Shown here: in pieces, positions 1-8,904 of the stretch
Numbering within the stretch: the stretch's first letter is position 1
Layout: every line of letters begins with the position of its first letter
Assembly: GCF_001544875.2 (NCBI RefSeq)
Contig: NZ_FCOA02000001.1
Coordinates: 186,001-250,000 of the forward strand
DNA length: 64,000 bases
From: Caballeronia hypogeia
GTDB lineage: Bacteria; Pseudomonadota; Gammaproteobacteria; Burkholderiales; Burkholderiaceae
Reading direction: 5' to 3'
Notes under the pieces: generated by a model
Told to the model about the DNA's origin: nothing
Seen by the model: the letters and a program-made list of their open reading frames with translations, nothing else
The model's database searches: none
Program-made: the position numbers and the translations under genes

Positions 1-156
1 GCCTCGCAGTCCGATCACGCGTCGGACATTCTCAACGCGCTGCTCGCGCTCGGCTATTCGGAGAAGGAAGCGCTCGCCGCGATCAAGAACGTGCCGGCCG
101 GAACGGGCGTCTCGGAAGGCATCAAGCTGGCATTGAAAGCGCTGTCGAAAGCGTGA
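1..156 (+). CDS. ruvA: Holliday junction branch migration protein RuvA (C-terminal fragment)
   Basis: The reading frame is open from the first base of the window to TGA at 154-156 and encodes 51 residues. They match the C-terminal domain III of RuvA, the small three-helix domain that contacts RuvB and controls its ATPase, with the pattern [16 protein letters not shown] followed by a basic end. RuvA binds the four-way junction as a tetramer and loads the RuvB ring. ruvB follows 56 bp downstream on the same strand, the usual ruvAB order. The start of the gene lies outside the window. The assignment rests on both the domain and the neighbour. Confidence 0.9.
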   Translation, partial: ASQSDHASDILNALLALGYSEKEALAAIKNVPAGTGVSEGIKLALKALSKA

Positions 157-212
157 CGCACTAGGCCATTCGGCCAGCTTCGCCGCTGAAAAGCTCGCTG
201 TACAATCGAAAA

Positions 213-1274
213 ATGATCGAAACCGACAAACTCGCCGCCGAACGCGTCATCTCGGCCAAACCCGTCTCGTCGAACGAAGAAGCGTTCGAGCGCGCGCTGC
301 GTCCGCACAAGCTCGATGAATACATCGGGCAGGAAAAGGCGCGCGGCCAACTCGAAATCTTCATCGAAGCGGCCAAGCGCCGTTCGGAAGCGCTCGATCA
401 CGTGCTGCTGTTCGGACCGCCGGGTCTCGGCAAGACGACGCTCGCGCATATCATCGCGCGGGAGATGGGCGTGAATCTGCGGCAGACGTCGGGGCCGGTG
501 CTGGAGCGCGCGGGCGACCTCGCCGCGCTGCTCACCAACCTCGAAGCGAACGACGTACTGTTCATCGACGAGATTCACCGGCTTTCTCCGGTCGTCGAGG
601 AAATCCTGTATCCGGCGCTCGAGGATTATCAGATCGACATCATGATCGGCGAAGGTCCGGCCGCGCGCAGCGTGAAGCTGGATCTGCAGCCGTTCACGCT
701 GGTCGGCGCGACCACGCGCGCGGGTATGCTGACCAATCCGCTGCGCGACCGTTTCGGCATCGTGTCGCGGCTGGAGTTTTACAACGCGAGCGAACTGGCG
801 CGCATCGTGGCGCGCTCGGCGTCGCTATTGAAGGCGGATATCGTGAACGAGGGCGCGCTGGAAATCGCGAAGCGCTCGCGTGGCACGCCGCGTATCGCGA
901 ATCGCTTGCTGCGGCGGGTGCGCGATTATGCCGAAGTGAAGGCGGACGGCATGATCACCGCCGATGTCGCCGACAAAGCGCTGAAAATGCTCGACGTCGA
1001 TCCCGTCGGTTTCGACCTGATGGACCGCAAGCTGCTCGAAGCGATTCTCCACAAGTTCGACGGCGGGCCGGTCGGTGTGGACAATCTCGCGGCGGCGATC
1101 GGCGAGGAGCGCGACACCATAGAGGACGTGCTGGAGCCGTATCTGATCCAGCAAGGCTTTCTGCAACGCACGCCGCGCGGTCGCGTCGCGACGATGCTCA
1201 CCTATCGCCACTTCGGCATCACGGCGCCGGACGGTGGTCCGATCCGCGATCTCTGGGACGCGAACAAAGGTTAA
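213..1274 (+). CDS. ruvB: Holliday junction branch migration ATPase RuvB
   Basis: RuvB is the hexameric AAA+ motor that pulls DNA through RuvA-bound Holliday junctions during recombination and replication-fork repair. The 353 residues are the normal family length. Walker A GPPGLGKT lies at residues 68-75 and Walker B LFIDEIHR at about 116-123. The central part has the GATTRAG sensor 1 region, and the C-terminal winged helix ends with the conserved TPRGR and FGI motifs. It follows ruvA directly and probably shares its transcript. The N-terminal extension before the conserved [12 protein letters not shown] region is about 25 residues and typical of betaproteobacteria. Confidence 0.97.
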   Translation: MIETDKLAAERVISAKPVSSNEEAFERALRPHKLDEYIGQEKARGQLEIFIEAAKRRSEALDHVLLFGPPGLGKTTLAHIIAREMGVNLRQTSGPVLERAGDLAALLTNLEANDVLFIDEIHRLSPVVEEILYPALEDYQIDIMIGEGPAARSVKLDLQPFTLVGATTRAGMLTNPLRDRFGIVSRLEFYNASELARIVARSASLLKADIVNEGALEIAKRSRGTPRIANRLLRRVRDYAEVKADGMITADVADKALKMLDVDPVGFDLMDRKLLEAILHKFDGGPVGVDNLAAAIGEERDTIEDVLEPYLIQQGFLQRTPRGRVATMLTYRHFGITAPDGGPIRDLWDANKG

Positions 1275-1277
1275 CGG

Positions 1278-1928
1278 TCATGCGCGCTTGCGGAAGTCGT
1301 CGTCGGCGGTGTCCGTCGACAAATGGGCGATATCGCCCCACGCAATCACCTTTGCGCCGCCGTTCTCGTAGTCCACCACGTTGACGCTGCAATTGAGCAG
1401 CGGCCAGTTGCGCGGCTCGTGCAGCGAAAGTTTCGTCGCGAATCGATAGATGCAATCGAGCACGCCGCCGTGCGCCACGACCGCGATGCGCCCACCCGCA
1501 TGCGCGGCCACGAGCGGCTCCATCGCATGCACGACGCGGTGATAGAACACGCGCTGCGATTCACCGTCGCCGGGCGGCGCGAACCCTGGGTCGCGCGTCT
1601 GCCATTCGATGTATTCGGCGGGAAACTTGTCGTTGATCTCGTCGCTGTCGTGCCCCTGGAACGCGCCGTAAAAGCGCTCGCGCAGGCCTTCCGAAAGACG
1701 CACTTCGAGCCCGAGCGCGTCGGCGAAAGGTTGCGCCGTTTGCTGTGCGCGTTGCAGGTCGCTCGAATACGCCGCATCGATGCGCCCTTCGCGCGCAAGC
1801 CGCGCACCAAGTTGCTGGGCCTGCAGAAAACCGTGCGCGGACAAGGGAATGTCGATATGCCCCTGGATGCGCTTGATGGCGTTCCACTCGGTTTCGCCGT
1901 GTCGGATGAACAGAACTTGCGTCGTCAT
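1278..1928 (-). CDS. Histidine phosphatase family protein (phosphoglycerate mutase-like)
   Basis: This is a two-histidine (branch 1) phosphatase of 216 residues. The phosphorylated histidine lies in the motif RHGETEWN at residues 9-16 and the second catalytic histidine in AVVAHGG near residue 150. Relatives are named GpmB or cobalamin phosphatase-like, but cofactor-dependent mutase activity cannot be assumed. The substrate is unknown. A second ATG two codons upstream (1934) is equally open; the inner one was chosen because family members usually begin with MTT. The gene is last in the minus-strand tyrS-dtd operon, 20 bp after dtd, and converges with ruvB with only 3 bp between the stops. Confidence 0.85.
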   Translation of the reverse strand: MTTQVLFIRHGETEWNAIKRIQGHIDIPLSAHGFLQAQQLGARLAREGRIDAAYSSDLQRAQQTAQPFADALGLEVRLSEGLRERFYGAFQGHDSDEINDKFPAEYIEWQTRDPGFAPPGDGESQRVFYHRVVHAMEPLVAAHAGGRIAVVAHGGVLDCIYRFATKLSLHEPRNWPLLNCSVNVVDYENGGAKVIAWGDIAHLSTDTADDDFRKRA

Positions 1929-1948
1929 AGGCATTCTGGAATCGAGGA

Positions 1949-2407
1949 TCAGGGCCGCACTTGCAGCCAGAACGTGACCGGGCCGTCGTTGACGAGCGAC
2001 ACCTGCATCTCCGCGCCGAACTCGCCCGTTTCGACGACCGGATGCTTCGCGCGCGCCTGGCCGACGAAGTAATCGAAGAGCCGCTTGCCTTCGTCCGGCG
2101 GCGCGGCGGGCGTGAAGCTCGGGCGCAGTCCGCTCGAGGTATCCGCCGCGAGCGTGAATTGCGAGACCAGCAGCACGCCGCCCGCGCGCCCCGCGCCGTC
2201 CATGTTCGAGACGGAGAGGTTCATCTTGCCCGCGGCGTCGCCGAACACGCGGTAGGCGAGCATTTTCGCGAGCAATTTGTCCGCGGCGGCCTCGTTGTCG
2301 CCGCGCTCGGCGCAGACCAGCGCGAGCAGGCCTGCGTCGATCGCGCCGGTCACGCGTTCGCCCACGCGCACGTCGGCGCGTTTCACACGCTGGATCAGCG
2401 CGATCAT
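1949..2407 (-). CDS. dtd: D-aminoacyl-tRNA deacylase
   Basis: Dtd hydrolyses D-aminoacyl-tRNA, and glycyl-tRNA(Ala), to keep D-residues out of proteins. The 152-residue length is standard. Both active-site signatures are present: SQFTLAAD in the middle and the C-terminal NDGPVTFWL, which carries the cross-subunit Gly-Pro motif of the dimer. The start codon overlaps the tyrS stop by 4 bp (ATGA), so translation is probably coupled. Pairing with tyrosyl-tRNA synthetase is sensible because TyrRS charges D-tyrosine, the classic Dtd substrate. Confidence 0.96.
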   Translation of the reverse strand: MIALIQRVKRADVRVGERVTGAIDAGLLALVCAERGDNEAAADKLLAKMLAYRVFGDAAGKMNLSVSNMDGAGRAGGVLLVSQFTLAADTSSGLRPSFTPAAPPDEGKRLFDYFVGQARAKHPVVETGEFGAEMQVSLVNDGPVTFWLQVRP

Positions 2408-3660
2408 GCCGTCAGCGTCACGCGCGCAAAGCGGCGCTTGCCGACTTGAATGACGAACTCACCCGCGTCGACCTTCAGGCCCTTGTCCGAGACCGTCACG
2501 CCGTCGATCTTCACGCCGCCCTGCTCGATGTTGCGCAGTGCCTCGCTCGTCGACGGCACGAGCCCCGCCTGCTTGAGCAACTGCCCGATCGCAAGCGGCG
2601 CGCCCGCGAGCGTCACCGACGGAATGTCGTCCGGCACGCCGCCCTTCGCGCGATGGTTGAAATCGTCGAGCGCGCGCTCGGCGTCCGCCTGCGAGTGGAA
2701 GCGCGCGACGATCTCCTGCGCGAGCATCACCTTGAAGTCGCGCGGATTGCGGCCGCCTTCGGCCTCGCGCCTGTAGTGTTCGACCTCGCTCATCGGACGG
2801 AACGACAGCAGCTCGAAGTAACGCCACATCAGCACGTCGGAAATGCTCATCAGCTTGCCGAACATGTCGGTCGGCTTCTCGCTGATGCCGACGTAGTTGT
2901 TCTTCGACTTCGACATCTTGTCGACGCCATCCAGCCCTTCGAGCAGCGGCATCGTCAGAATGCACTGCTGCTCCTGGCCGTACTGCTTCTGCAATTCACG
3001 GCCGACGAGCAGATTGAACTTCTGATCCGTGCCGCCCAGTTCCAGGTCCGAATTCAGCGCGACCGAGTCGTAGCCCTGCATCAGCGGATACAGGAATTCG
3101 TGGATCGAAATCGGCACGCCGCCCTGGAAGCGCTTGGTGAAGTCCTCGCGCTCCAGAATGCGCGCGACCGTGTAGCGCGACGCGAGCTTGATCATGCCGT
3201 CGGCGCCGAGCGGCATCGACCATTCGCTGTTGTAGCGGATTTCGGTCTTTTCGCGATCGAGCACGAGCGACGCCTGTTCGAAATAGGTCTTCGCGTTCAT
3301 CTCGATCTGCTCGCGCGTGAGCGGCGGGCGCGTCGCATTGCGGCCGGACGGGTCGCCGATCAGCGAGGTGAAATCGCCGATCAGGAAGATCACGTGATGG
3401 CCGAGATCCTGCAACTGGCGCATCTTGTTCAGCACGACCGTATGGCCGATGTGAATGTCCGGCGCGGTGGGATCGAGACCGAGCTTGATGCGCAGCGGCT
3501 TGCCCGTGGCGGCGCTCCTGGCGAGCTTCTGCGCGAATTCGTCTTCGATCAGCAGTTCGTCGCAGCCGCGCTTCGCGATGGCGAGCGCGCTCTTCACGTC
3601 TTCGGTGATCGGAAAGCTTTGCGCGGCGGGCGCGGAAGAATCGTTGGAGTCAGTGGTCAT
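2404..3660 (-). CDS. tyrS: Tyrosine--tRNA ligase
   Basis: A class I aminoacyl-tRNA synthetase that attaches tyrosine to tRNA(Tyr). The HIGH motif lies at residues 70-73 within DIHIGH and the KMSKS motif near residue 255 ([10 protein letters not shown]). The C-terminal 60 residues form an S4 RNA-binding domain (QGGVKIDG...[11 protein letters not shown]). The arrangement fits the TyrRS type common in proteobacteria (about 400-420 residues). An in-frame ATG seven codons upstream (3681) is possible; ATG 3660 was chosen because the conserved region starts soon after it. First gene of an operon with dtd and a histidine phosphatase. Confidence 0.96.
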   Translation of the reverse strand: MTTDSNDSSAPAAQSFPITEDVKSALAIAKRGCDELLIEDEFAQKLARSAATGKPLRIKLGLDPTAPDIHIGHTVVLNKMRQLQDLGHHVIFLIGDFTSLIGDPSGRNATRPPLTREQIEMNAKTYFEQASLVLDREKTEIRYNSEWSMPLGADGMIKLASRYTVARILEREDFTKRFQGGVPISIHEFLYPLMQGYDSVALNSDLELGGTDQKFNLLVGRELQKQYGQEQQCILTMPLLEGLDGVDKMSKSKNNYVGISEKPTDMFGKLMSISDVLMWRYFELLSFRPMSEVEHYRREAEGGRNPRDFKVMLAQEIVARFHSQADAERALDDFNHRAKGGVPDDIPSVTLAGAPLAIGQLLKQAGLVPSTSEALRNIEQGGVKIDGVTVSDKGLKVDAGEFVIQVGKRRFARVTLTA

Positions 3661-3963
3661 GCTCGCGGCTTGTGAAGTCAAAGGGTTCGATGGGGGCGAC
3701 CTGCAGTCGTGCCGACGCTGTGCGCCGGCGTGGCTGGCGGGAATGCCGCGCCAGATCGGCGGCGTGCGCGAAAAATCACGAAATCGCGCGCAATTGCTTG
3801 TTCAGGCTCAGGATTTTACGCGATGACGCGCGCGTTTTGTCGCGCCTGCACACGCCGCGCAATCCCGACGCGTTCGGAGGGAGCTTAACGATTCAATCCT
3901 TTGCGCGGATAATCGCCGCTGAACGAGCAAACCCGGCCAGAGCGCATCGAAGAGGAGAGCAGC

Positions 3964-5115
3964 GTGCCCAGGAAAACCGAAGCAATCGAAACGGGAAAAG
4001 CGGACGGCGTCTACTTCGGTTTGATGTCCGGCACCAGCATGGACGGCGTGGACGGCGTCGCGGTGCAATTCACCACCGGCCAAGCGCCGGTCGTGCTCGG
4101 CGAGGCGCACGTATCGTTTTCGAAAGGTTTGCGCGACGCGCTCTTCGCCCTCCAAGCGCCCGGCGAGAACGAGATCGAACGCGAGTGCCTCGCCGCCAAT
4201 GCGCTCGCCACGCGCTACGCCGTGTGCTGCCACGAATTGCAGAGCATGAGCGGCTATTCGGCGTCGAAGGTGCGCGCCATCGGCGTGCATGGGCAGACGG
4301 TGCGGCATCGGCCGGAAAAGGGCTTCACGCGGCAGATCAACAATCCCGCGATGCTCGCGGAAATGACCAGCATCGACGTGGTCGCCGATTTCCGCAGCCG
4401 CGACGTCGCCGCCGGAGGCCAGGGCGCGCCGCTCGTGCCCGCCTTCCATGCCACAGTGTTCGGCGCGAAGAACGAGACGCGCGTCGTGTGCAATCTGGGC
4501 GGCATCAGCAACATCACGATTCTCGCGGCGAGCGGCGAGGTGCGCGGCTTCGATTGCGGCCCGGCGAACGCGCTGATCGACGAATGGGCATTGCGTCACA
4601 CGCAGCGCGCGTATGACGACGGCGGACAGTTCGCCGCGCAAGGCCGGATCGACCAGCCGCTATTGAACGCCCTGCTCGATGAGCCGTTCTTCGACCTCGC
4701 GCCGCCGAAAAGCACGGGACGCGACCTGTTCAACCCTGCGTGGATGGATGCGAAGCTCTCGGCTCTCGCAAATCTCGCCCCCGCCGACGTGCAGGCGACT
4801 TTGACAGCATTGACCGCCACGACCGTCGCCCGCGAGATCGCACGCCACGCATCGGACGCGCGCTCGGTGTACGTCTGCGGCGGCGGCGCGCGCAACCCGG
4901 TGCTGATGGAGATGATGCAGCGTGCGCTCGAGGACAACGGCGTCGCGGGCGCGCCCGTCATGACGACCGAAGCGCTCGGGGTGCCCCCGCAGCAGGTCGA
5001 GGCGCTGGCGTTTGCGTGGCTCGCGATGCGCTGCGTCGCGCGCGAGCCGGGCAATCTGCCCGCGGTGACGGGCGCGGCGGGCGAGCGCGTGCTGGGCGCG
5101 ATTTACCCGCACTGA
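3964..5115 (+). CDS. anmK: Anhydro-N-acetylmuramic acid kinase
   Basis: AnmK phosphorylates and opens 1,6-anhydroMurNAc released by peptidoglycan turnover, giving MurNAc-6-phosphate for cell-wall recycling. The 383 residues carry the ATP-binding signature [13 protein letters not shown] at about 19-31, the catalytic GQGAPL region, the conserved NLGGISNIT and [10 protein letters not shown] motifs, and a C-terminal VCGGGARN. The start is GTG at 3964 with GAGGAGAG about 8 bp upstream. It is divergent from tyrS across 303 bp in which no other gene is visible. A strong hairpin terminator follows its stop. Confidence 0.95.
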   Translation: MPRKTEAIETGKADGVYFGLMSGTSMDGVDGVAVQFTTGQAPVVLGEAHVSFSKGLRDALFALQAPGENEIERECLAANALATRYAVCCHELQSMSGYSASKVRAIGVHGQTVRHRPEKGFTRQINNPAMLAEMTSIDVVADFRSRDVAAGGQGAPLVPAFHATVFGAKNETRVVCNLGGISNITILAASGEVRGFDCGPANALIDEWALRHTQRAYDDGGQFAAQGRIDQPLLNALLDEPFFDLAPPKSTGRDLFNPAWMDAKLSALANLAPADVQATLTALTATTVAREIARHASDARSVYVCGGGARNPVLMEMMQRALEDNGVAGAPVMTTEALGVPPQQVEALAFAWLAMRCVAREPGNLPAVTGAAGERVLGAIYPH

Positions 5116-5120
5116 ACGAA

Positions 5121-5146
5121 AAACGGAGCCCCGAAGGCTCCGTTTT
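5121..5146. terminator. Rho-independent terminator between anmK and erpA
   Basis: A 10-bp perfect stem (AAACGGAGCC and GGCTCCGTTT) with a 5-nt loop is flanked by A and T runs. It lies between the convergent stops of anmK and erpA and can serve both strands. Confidence 0.85.
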
Positions 5147-5169
5147 CTCACGACGCCAGAAGCGCGCGC

Positions 5170-5535
5170 TTAAACCGAGAAAGACGAACCGCAGCCACAG
5201 GTGGTCGTGGCGTTCGGATTCTTGATGACGAACTGGGCGCCGTTGATGTCGTCCTTGTAGTCGATCTCCGCGCCGACGAGGTACTGATAGCTCATGGAGT
5301 CGACGAGCAGTTGCACGCCCGCCTTGTCCAACACGGTGTCGTCTTCGTTGATCTCTTCATCGAACGTGAAACCGTACTGGAAGCCCGAGCATCCGCCGCC
5401 CTGCACGAACACGCGCAGCTTCAGATCCGGATTGCCTTCTTCGTCGATCAATTGCTTGACCTTGTCCGCAGCCGCGTCGGTGAAGACGAACGGCATCGGC
5501 ATTTCGGTCGTGGGGGTGTCGCTGACAGCGCTCAT
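5170..5535 (-). CDS. erpA: Iron-sulfur cluster insertion protein ErpA
   Basis: An A-type carrier (HesB/IscA family) that delivers Fe-S clusters to apoproteins, in E. coli including the isoprenoid enzymes IspG and IspH. The 121 residues have the three invariant cysteines: one in GGCSGFQYG and the C-terminal pair in TTCGCGSSF. The short N-terminal extension (about 14 residues) before [14 protein letters not shown] is common in Burkholderiaceae. A TACAAT -10-like hexamer lies about 35 bp upstream of the start on the minus strand, without a convincing -35. The gene is separate from the rplM-rpsI operon, which has its own terminator at 5661-5693. Confidence 0.95.
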   Translation of the reverse strand: MSAVSDTPTTEMPMPFVFTDAAADKVKQLIDEEGNPDLKLRVFVQGGGCSGFQYGFTFDEEINEDDTVLDKAGVQLLVDSMSYQYLVGAEIDYKDDINGAQFVIKNPNATTTCGCGSSFSV

Positions 5536-5660
5536 TCGAAATCTCCAATTAAGCTTCTTACCGCTATTGTAGGGCTGATCTCAATATCGTGCCGAATGTC
5601 CATGGAATCAATGGGCTATATGCAAATTCGACATCTTTCAGTCTGCCTGCGCCAAAACTA

Positions 5661-5693
5661 AAAAGCCGCCGGCACCTGAGTGCGGGCGGCTTT
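5661..5693 (-). terminator. Rho-independent terminator of rplM-rpsI
   Basis: On the minus strand the arms GAAAGCCGCC and GGCGGCTTTT flank a central loop and are followed by T residues. It lies 45 bp after the rpsI stop and separates rpsI from erpA. Confidence 0.8.
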
Positions 5694-5737
5694 CGCAGCG
5701 GATTCGCCAGAACACGTCTGTCGAACCTCCGAAACGC

Positions 5738-6130
5738 TTAACGCTTCGAGAACTGCTTCCGGCGGCGTGCCTTGTGGAAACCGACCTTCTTACGTTCCAC
5801 TTCACGCGCGTCGCGGGTGACGAAGCCTGCGTTCGACAGTTGCGACTTGAGCGTTGCGTCGTAGTCCATCAGCGCACGGGTGATGCCGTGACGAACCGCG
5901 CCTGCCTGACCCGTTTCACCGCCGCCCGACACGTTGACCTTGATGTCGAACGTGGTGCCGTGGTTCGTGAGTTCCAGCGGCTGACGCACGATCATCAGCG
6001 ACGTTTCGCGCGAGAAGTAGTCGGCGATGGGCTTGCCGTTGACGACGATCTCGCCCTTGCCCGACTTGATGAAGACACGAGCGACCGCGCTTTTGCGGCG
6101 ACCCGTACCGTAGTTCCAGTTACCGATCAT
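5738..6130 (-). CDS. rpsI: 30S ribosomal protein S9
   Basis: Ribosomal protein S9 of the 30S head, whose C-terminal tail reaches the P-site tRNA. The 130-residue length is canonical. The N-terminal [13 protein letters not shown] motif and the C-terminal basic tail [15 protein letters not shown], ending in the invariant Lys-Arg, are both present. It follows rplM by 11 bp, the conserved bacterial rplM-rpsI operon. The hairpin at 5661-5693 ends the transcript. Confidence 0.98.
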   Translation of the reverse strand: MIGNWNYGTGRRKSAVARVFIKSGKGEIVVNGKPIADYFSRETSLMIVRQPLELTNHGTTFDIKVNVSGGGETGQAGAVRHGITRALMDYDATLKSQLSNAGFVTRDAREVERKKVGFHKARRRKQFSKR

Positions 6131-6141
6131 GTGGGCTCCCC

Positions 6142-6570
6142 TTAGATCTCGAGCGACTTCGGCTGTTGTGCCGAGTGCGGATGCGTAGCTTCGGCGTAGA
6201 CCTTCAGCTTCTTGATCATCGCGTAGCCGAGCGGACCCTTCGGAAGCATGCCCTTGACAGCCTTCTCGAGCGCGCGGCCCGGGAAGCGCTCTTGCATCTT
6301 GCCGAACGTCGTTTCGTAGATGCCGCCCGGGTAACCCGAGTGACGATAGTACTTCTTGTCCGTGGTCTTGTTGCCGGTGACCTTCAGCTTGCCGGCATTG
6401 ACGACGATGATGAAATCACCGGTGTCGACGTGCGGAGTGAACTCAGGCTTGTGCTTGCCGCGAAGACGGCGTGCCACTTCGCTGGCGACACGGCCGAGGA
6501 CTTTATCCGTCGCGTCAATCACGTACCATTCGCGCGAAACCTCTTCGGCTTTTGCGGAAAACGTCTTCAT
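6142..6570 (-). CDS. rplM: 50S ribosomal protein L13
   Basis: Ribosomal protein L13, an early assembly protein of the 50S subunit. The 142 residues match the family exactly, with the N-terminal [13 protein letters not shown], the central [11 protein letters not shown] and the C-terminal GMLPKGPLG motifs. It is the first gene of the rplM-rpsI operon and is preceded by a near-consensus sigma-70 promoter (TTGACG, 18 bp, TATAAT) at 6709-6738, leaving a leader of about 130 nt. That leader could hold autogenous control by L13, but no structure was worked out. Confidence 0.98.
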   Translation of the reverse strand: MKTFSAKAEEVSREWYVIDATDKVLGRVASEVARRLRGKHKPEFTPHVDTGDFIIVVNAGKLKVTGNKTTDKKYYRHSGYPGGIYETTFGKMQERFPGRALEKAVKGMLPKGPLGYAMIKKLKVYAEATHPHSAQQPKSLEI

Positions 6571-6708
6571 GATCGATCCAAAAAATTGATTTGCCCTTGG
6601 AACTGCCTTGCTCGGCCCTGCTTATATAAGTGCGCTCGCGTCACTTCCACGGCGCGTGCAGGCTCTCACAAGCTTCTCTCCGCGGGCGTAGGGCGAAGAG
6701 AACTTTGA

Positions 6709-6738
6709 ATTATAAAGGGAATTCCGTCGCCGCGTCAA
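6709..6738 (-). promoter_or_regulatory. Sigma-70 promoter of rplM-rpsI
   Basis: Reading the minus strand, TTGACG (6733-6738) and a perfect TATAAT (6709-6714) are separated by 18 bp. The next minus-strand genes are rplM and rpsI. Both hexamers are close to or at consensus, as expected for a ribosomal protein operon. Confidence 0.8.
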
Positions 6739-6776
6739 AGGTTTGGTTTGTCTTGGGTTTCCTCGGCGCAGGGACG

Positions 6777-6837
6777 AAAAAAAACCCGAGCGATTTGGGC
6801 TCGGGCTTAATCCACCAAGGAGGAGGTGGAGGAGACA
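6777..6837 (-). ncRNA. Candidate small RNA of about 61 nt with an anti-Shine-Dalgarno hairpin loop
   Basis: A complete minus-strand transcription unit with no reading frame. The promoter is TTGCCT, 17 bp, TATACT (6844-6872), giving a start near 6837. The first hairpin has a 6-bp stem (plus-strand 6811-6816 with 6825-6830) and an 8-nt loop UCCUCCUU. The second is a 7-bp GC stem (6785-6791 with 6799-6805) followed by an eight-U run, a canonical terminator. CCUCCUU is the same as the 16S rRNA 3' tail, so the loop could pair with Shine-Dalgarno sequences. From memory it resembles the Rfam entry called Betaproteobacteria toxic small RNA; that was not checked. Confidence 0.7.
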
Positions 6838-6843
6838 GAGACG

Positions 6844-6872
6844 AGTATAGGCACGACCATGCTGCAAGGCAA
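6844..6872 (-). promoter_or_regulatory. Sigma-70 promoter of the candidate small RNA
   Basis: On the minus strand TTGCCT (6867-6872) and TATACT (6844-6849) are separated by exactly 17 bp. Upstream of it (about 6880-6970) the DNA is strikingly AT-rich for this genome and could act as an UP element. The only thing downstream before a terminator is the short RNA at 6777-6837. Confidence 0.75.
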
Positions 6873-7163
6873 GAAGATTTGCATGGTGAAAGTGAATTTC
6901 ATAATTTGAAATTTCCAAACGACGAGAGAACTAAAATTTAATTCATTAAATTCAATAGCTTGCATGAATTTCAAGCTCGTCACGTATCGGCCCAGTCTGC
7001 TAGAGGGTGTCTTCAGTTGCAAATTTCCTCATCACCGTCAAATTCGGCTCATCGAATTTCGCTTCGTCAACTGGTAGATGTTCGTAAGCAGCGTCCGAGC
7101 GAAACTCCGTGAACCGCTACAATGAAGAATCTGTAACGAAGCTTGAGCAGCTGGAGCCACGGC

Positions 7164-7586
7164 ATGGAATGCAAAGTTAGCTGGATGGGACAAGACGGCA
7201 TGGCCTTCGCCGCCGAAACGGGAAGCGGCCACCTCGTCAACATGGACGGCGCGCCAGAAGGCGGCGGCCGCAATCTCGCACCGCGCCCCATGGAAATGGT
7301 GCTGCTCGGAACCGGCGGCTGCACCGCGTATGACGTCGTGATGATCCTGAAGAAGAGCCGTCAGGAAATCCGGGATTGCTCGGTCACACTGAAGGCGGAT
7401 CGCGCGAGCGAAGACCCGAAGGTCTTCACGAAGATCCACTTTCACTTCACGGTGACGGGCAAGAACCTGAATCCGGCGACGGTCGAGCGCGCGATCAACC
7501 TGTCGCATGACAAATACTGCTCGGCGTCGATCATGCTCGCGAAGTCGGCGGAGCTGACGCATTCGTTCGATATCGTCGAAGCCTGA
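7164..7586 (+). CDS. OsmC family protein (YhfA-like)
   Basis: A member of the OsmC/Ohr superfamily, 140 residues from ATG 7164. It resembles E. coli YhfA more than the peroxidases Ohr or OsmC: it has PMEMVLLGTGGCTAYDVV, with the first conserved cysteine, and LSHDKYCSASIML, with the second. The pair could act as a thiol peroxidase, but YhfA has no proven substrate. A TTG seven codons upstream (7143) also opens the frame; ATG 7164 has GGAG 6 bp before it and matches family N-termini (MECKVSW). The 593 bp before it hold the rplM promoter, the candidate small RNA and an AT-rich stretch. Confidence 0.9.
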   Translation: MECKVSWMGQDGMAFAAETGSGHLVNMDGAPEGGGRNLAPRPMEMVLLGTGGCTAYDVVMILKKSRQEIRDCSVTLKADRASEDPKVFTKIHFHFTVTGKNLNPATVERAINLSHDKYCSASIMLAKSAELTHSFDIVEA

Positions 7587-7611
7587 TTCGCGATCCGCGC
7601 GGAGAAAACGA

Positions 7612-7648
7612 AAAGAGCCGACGTCACAAGACGCCGGCTCTTCTCTTT
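7612..7648. terminator. Bidirectional terminator between the OsmC-type gene and rnpB
   Basis: An 8-bp stem (AAGAGCCG at 7613-7620 with CGGCTCTT at 7635-7642) has T-rich sequence on both sides. It lies 26 bp after the OsmC-type stop and just beyond the 3' end of rnpB, so it can terminate both convergent transcripts. Confidence 0.75.
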
Positions 7649-7654
7649 TGAACG

Positions 7655-8070
<416 letters not shown>

Positions 8071-8087
8071 AACTGGCGATTTTAACA

Positions 8088-8894
8088 TCAGCGGGATCGG
8101 CGCCCCGGCCGGAATACGGAAACATCGTCGTAGAAATCCGCCGATGCGTTCGCGTCCCACCAGCCCGGCACACCCAGCACGGGCAGCGGCGCGAAGGCGC
8201 GGCTGTCGAGCGGCCCGGCGATGATTCGCGCCGACACCGCTTCGTCGATCATCGCGCGGCGGGCCGCGTCGTCGGAGGTGAAATACGCTGCGGGAACGTC
8301 GACGATCCATGCGTGCCCCGTACACGCCTTGTACGGCGCGACCAGCTTTTCCAGCAACGCGTGCCCGAACATGCGCGCCTCGCAGCGAGCGCCCCACGCC
8401 GCGCGTTCGTCGACGAACAGCGCGCGCCAGCCGAAGCCGCGCAGCGCATCGGCGAGCGTCGCGTCGGCGCAGGCGAACAGCACCGCGTTTTCATCGAAGA
8501 GCGTGAGCGCGTCGCGCACGCCGCCGCGCGTCGGACCGATGCCGAGCGCGTCGATCTGCGCCGCGTGGCGCGCGTTGAGCGCGGCCTTGATGCGCGGATA
8601 CGCGAACCACATCAGGCCGTTAAAAAAATCGTGGAGATTGTGGCGCGTCGGCACGCGCCCGGTCAGCGCGATGTGACCTTCGTAGGAAGCGCCCGCCGGC
8701 AGTCCTTCCTGTGCGATGAACGCGAGCGCCTCGCCGCGTCCCGTCGTGAGCGCGGCTCGCGCTGCATCTTCGTTGAGCGCTTCGAGATAATCTGCGTAGC
8801 CGGCCAGCGCGGCCGCCTGCCAGCGCCGGCCGCGCGGCTCGACCGGCGCGAGCCAGGGACGCGTCCAATCGATATCGGCGAAACCCGCGCTCAC
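8088..8894 (-). CDS. DUF3025 domain-containing protein
   Basis: A 268-residue protein of the DUF3025 family, recognised by the N-terminal DIDWTRPWLAP, the central PTRHNLHDFFNGLMWFAYP and the GPTRGGVRDALTLFDENAVLF motifs. The function is unknown; conserved His and Asp residues suggest an enzyme, which is only inference. The frame runs far upstream through pyrC, but family similarity begins at VSAGFADIDW, so GTG 8894 is taken as the start. It has no clear ribosome binding site and lies 10 bp after the pyrC stop, so translation is probably coupled to pyrC. No signal peptide is seen. Confidence 0.85.
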   Translation of the reverse strand: MSAGFADIDWTRPWLAPVEPRGRRWQAAALAGYADYLEALNEDAARAALTTGRGEALAFIAQEGLPAGASYEGHIALTGRVPTRHNLHDFFNGLMWFAYPRIKAALNARHAAQIDALGIGPTRGGVRDALTLFDENAVLFACADATLADALRGFGWRALFVDERAAWGARCEARMFGHALLEKLVAPYKACTGHAWIVDVPAAYFTSDDAARRAMIDEAVSARIIAGPLDSRAFAPLPVLGVPGWWDANASADFYDDVSVFRPGRRSR

Positions 8895-8904
8895 GTCTGC
8901 GGAT

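Noticed and set aside
3661..3963. Possible missing peptidase gene between tyrS and anmK
   Set aside because: I recall such a gene in some Burkholderia genomes, but nothing remains here and the gap is an ordinary divergent promoter region.
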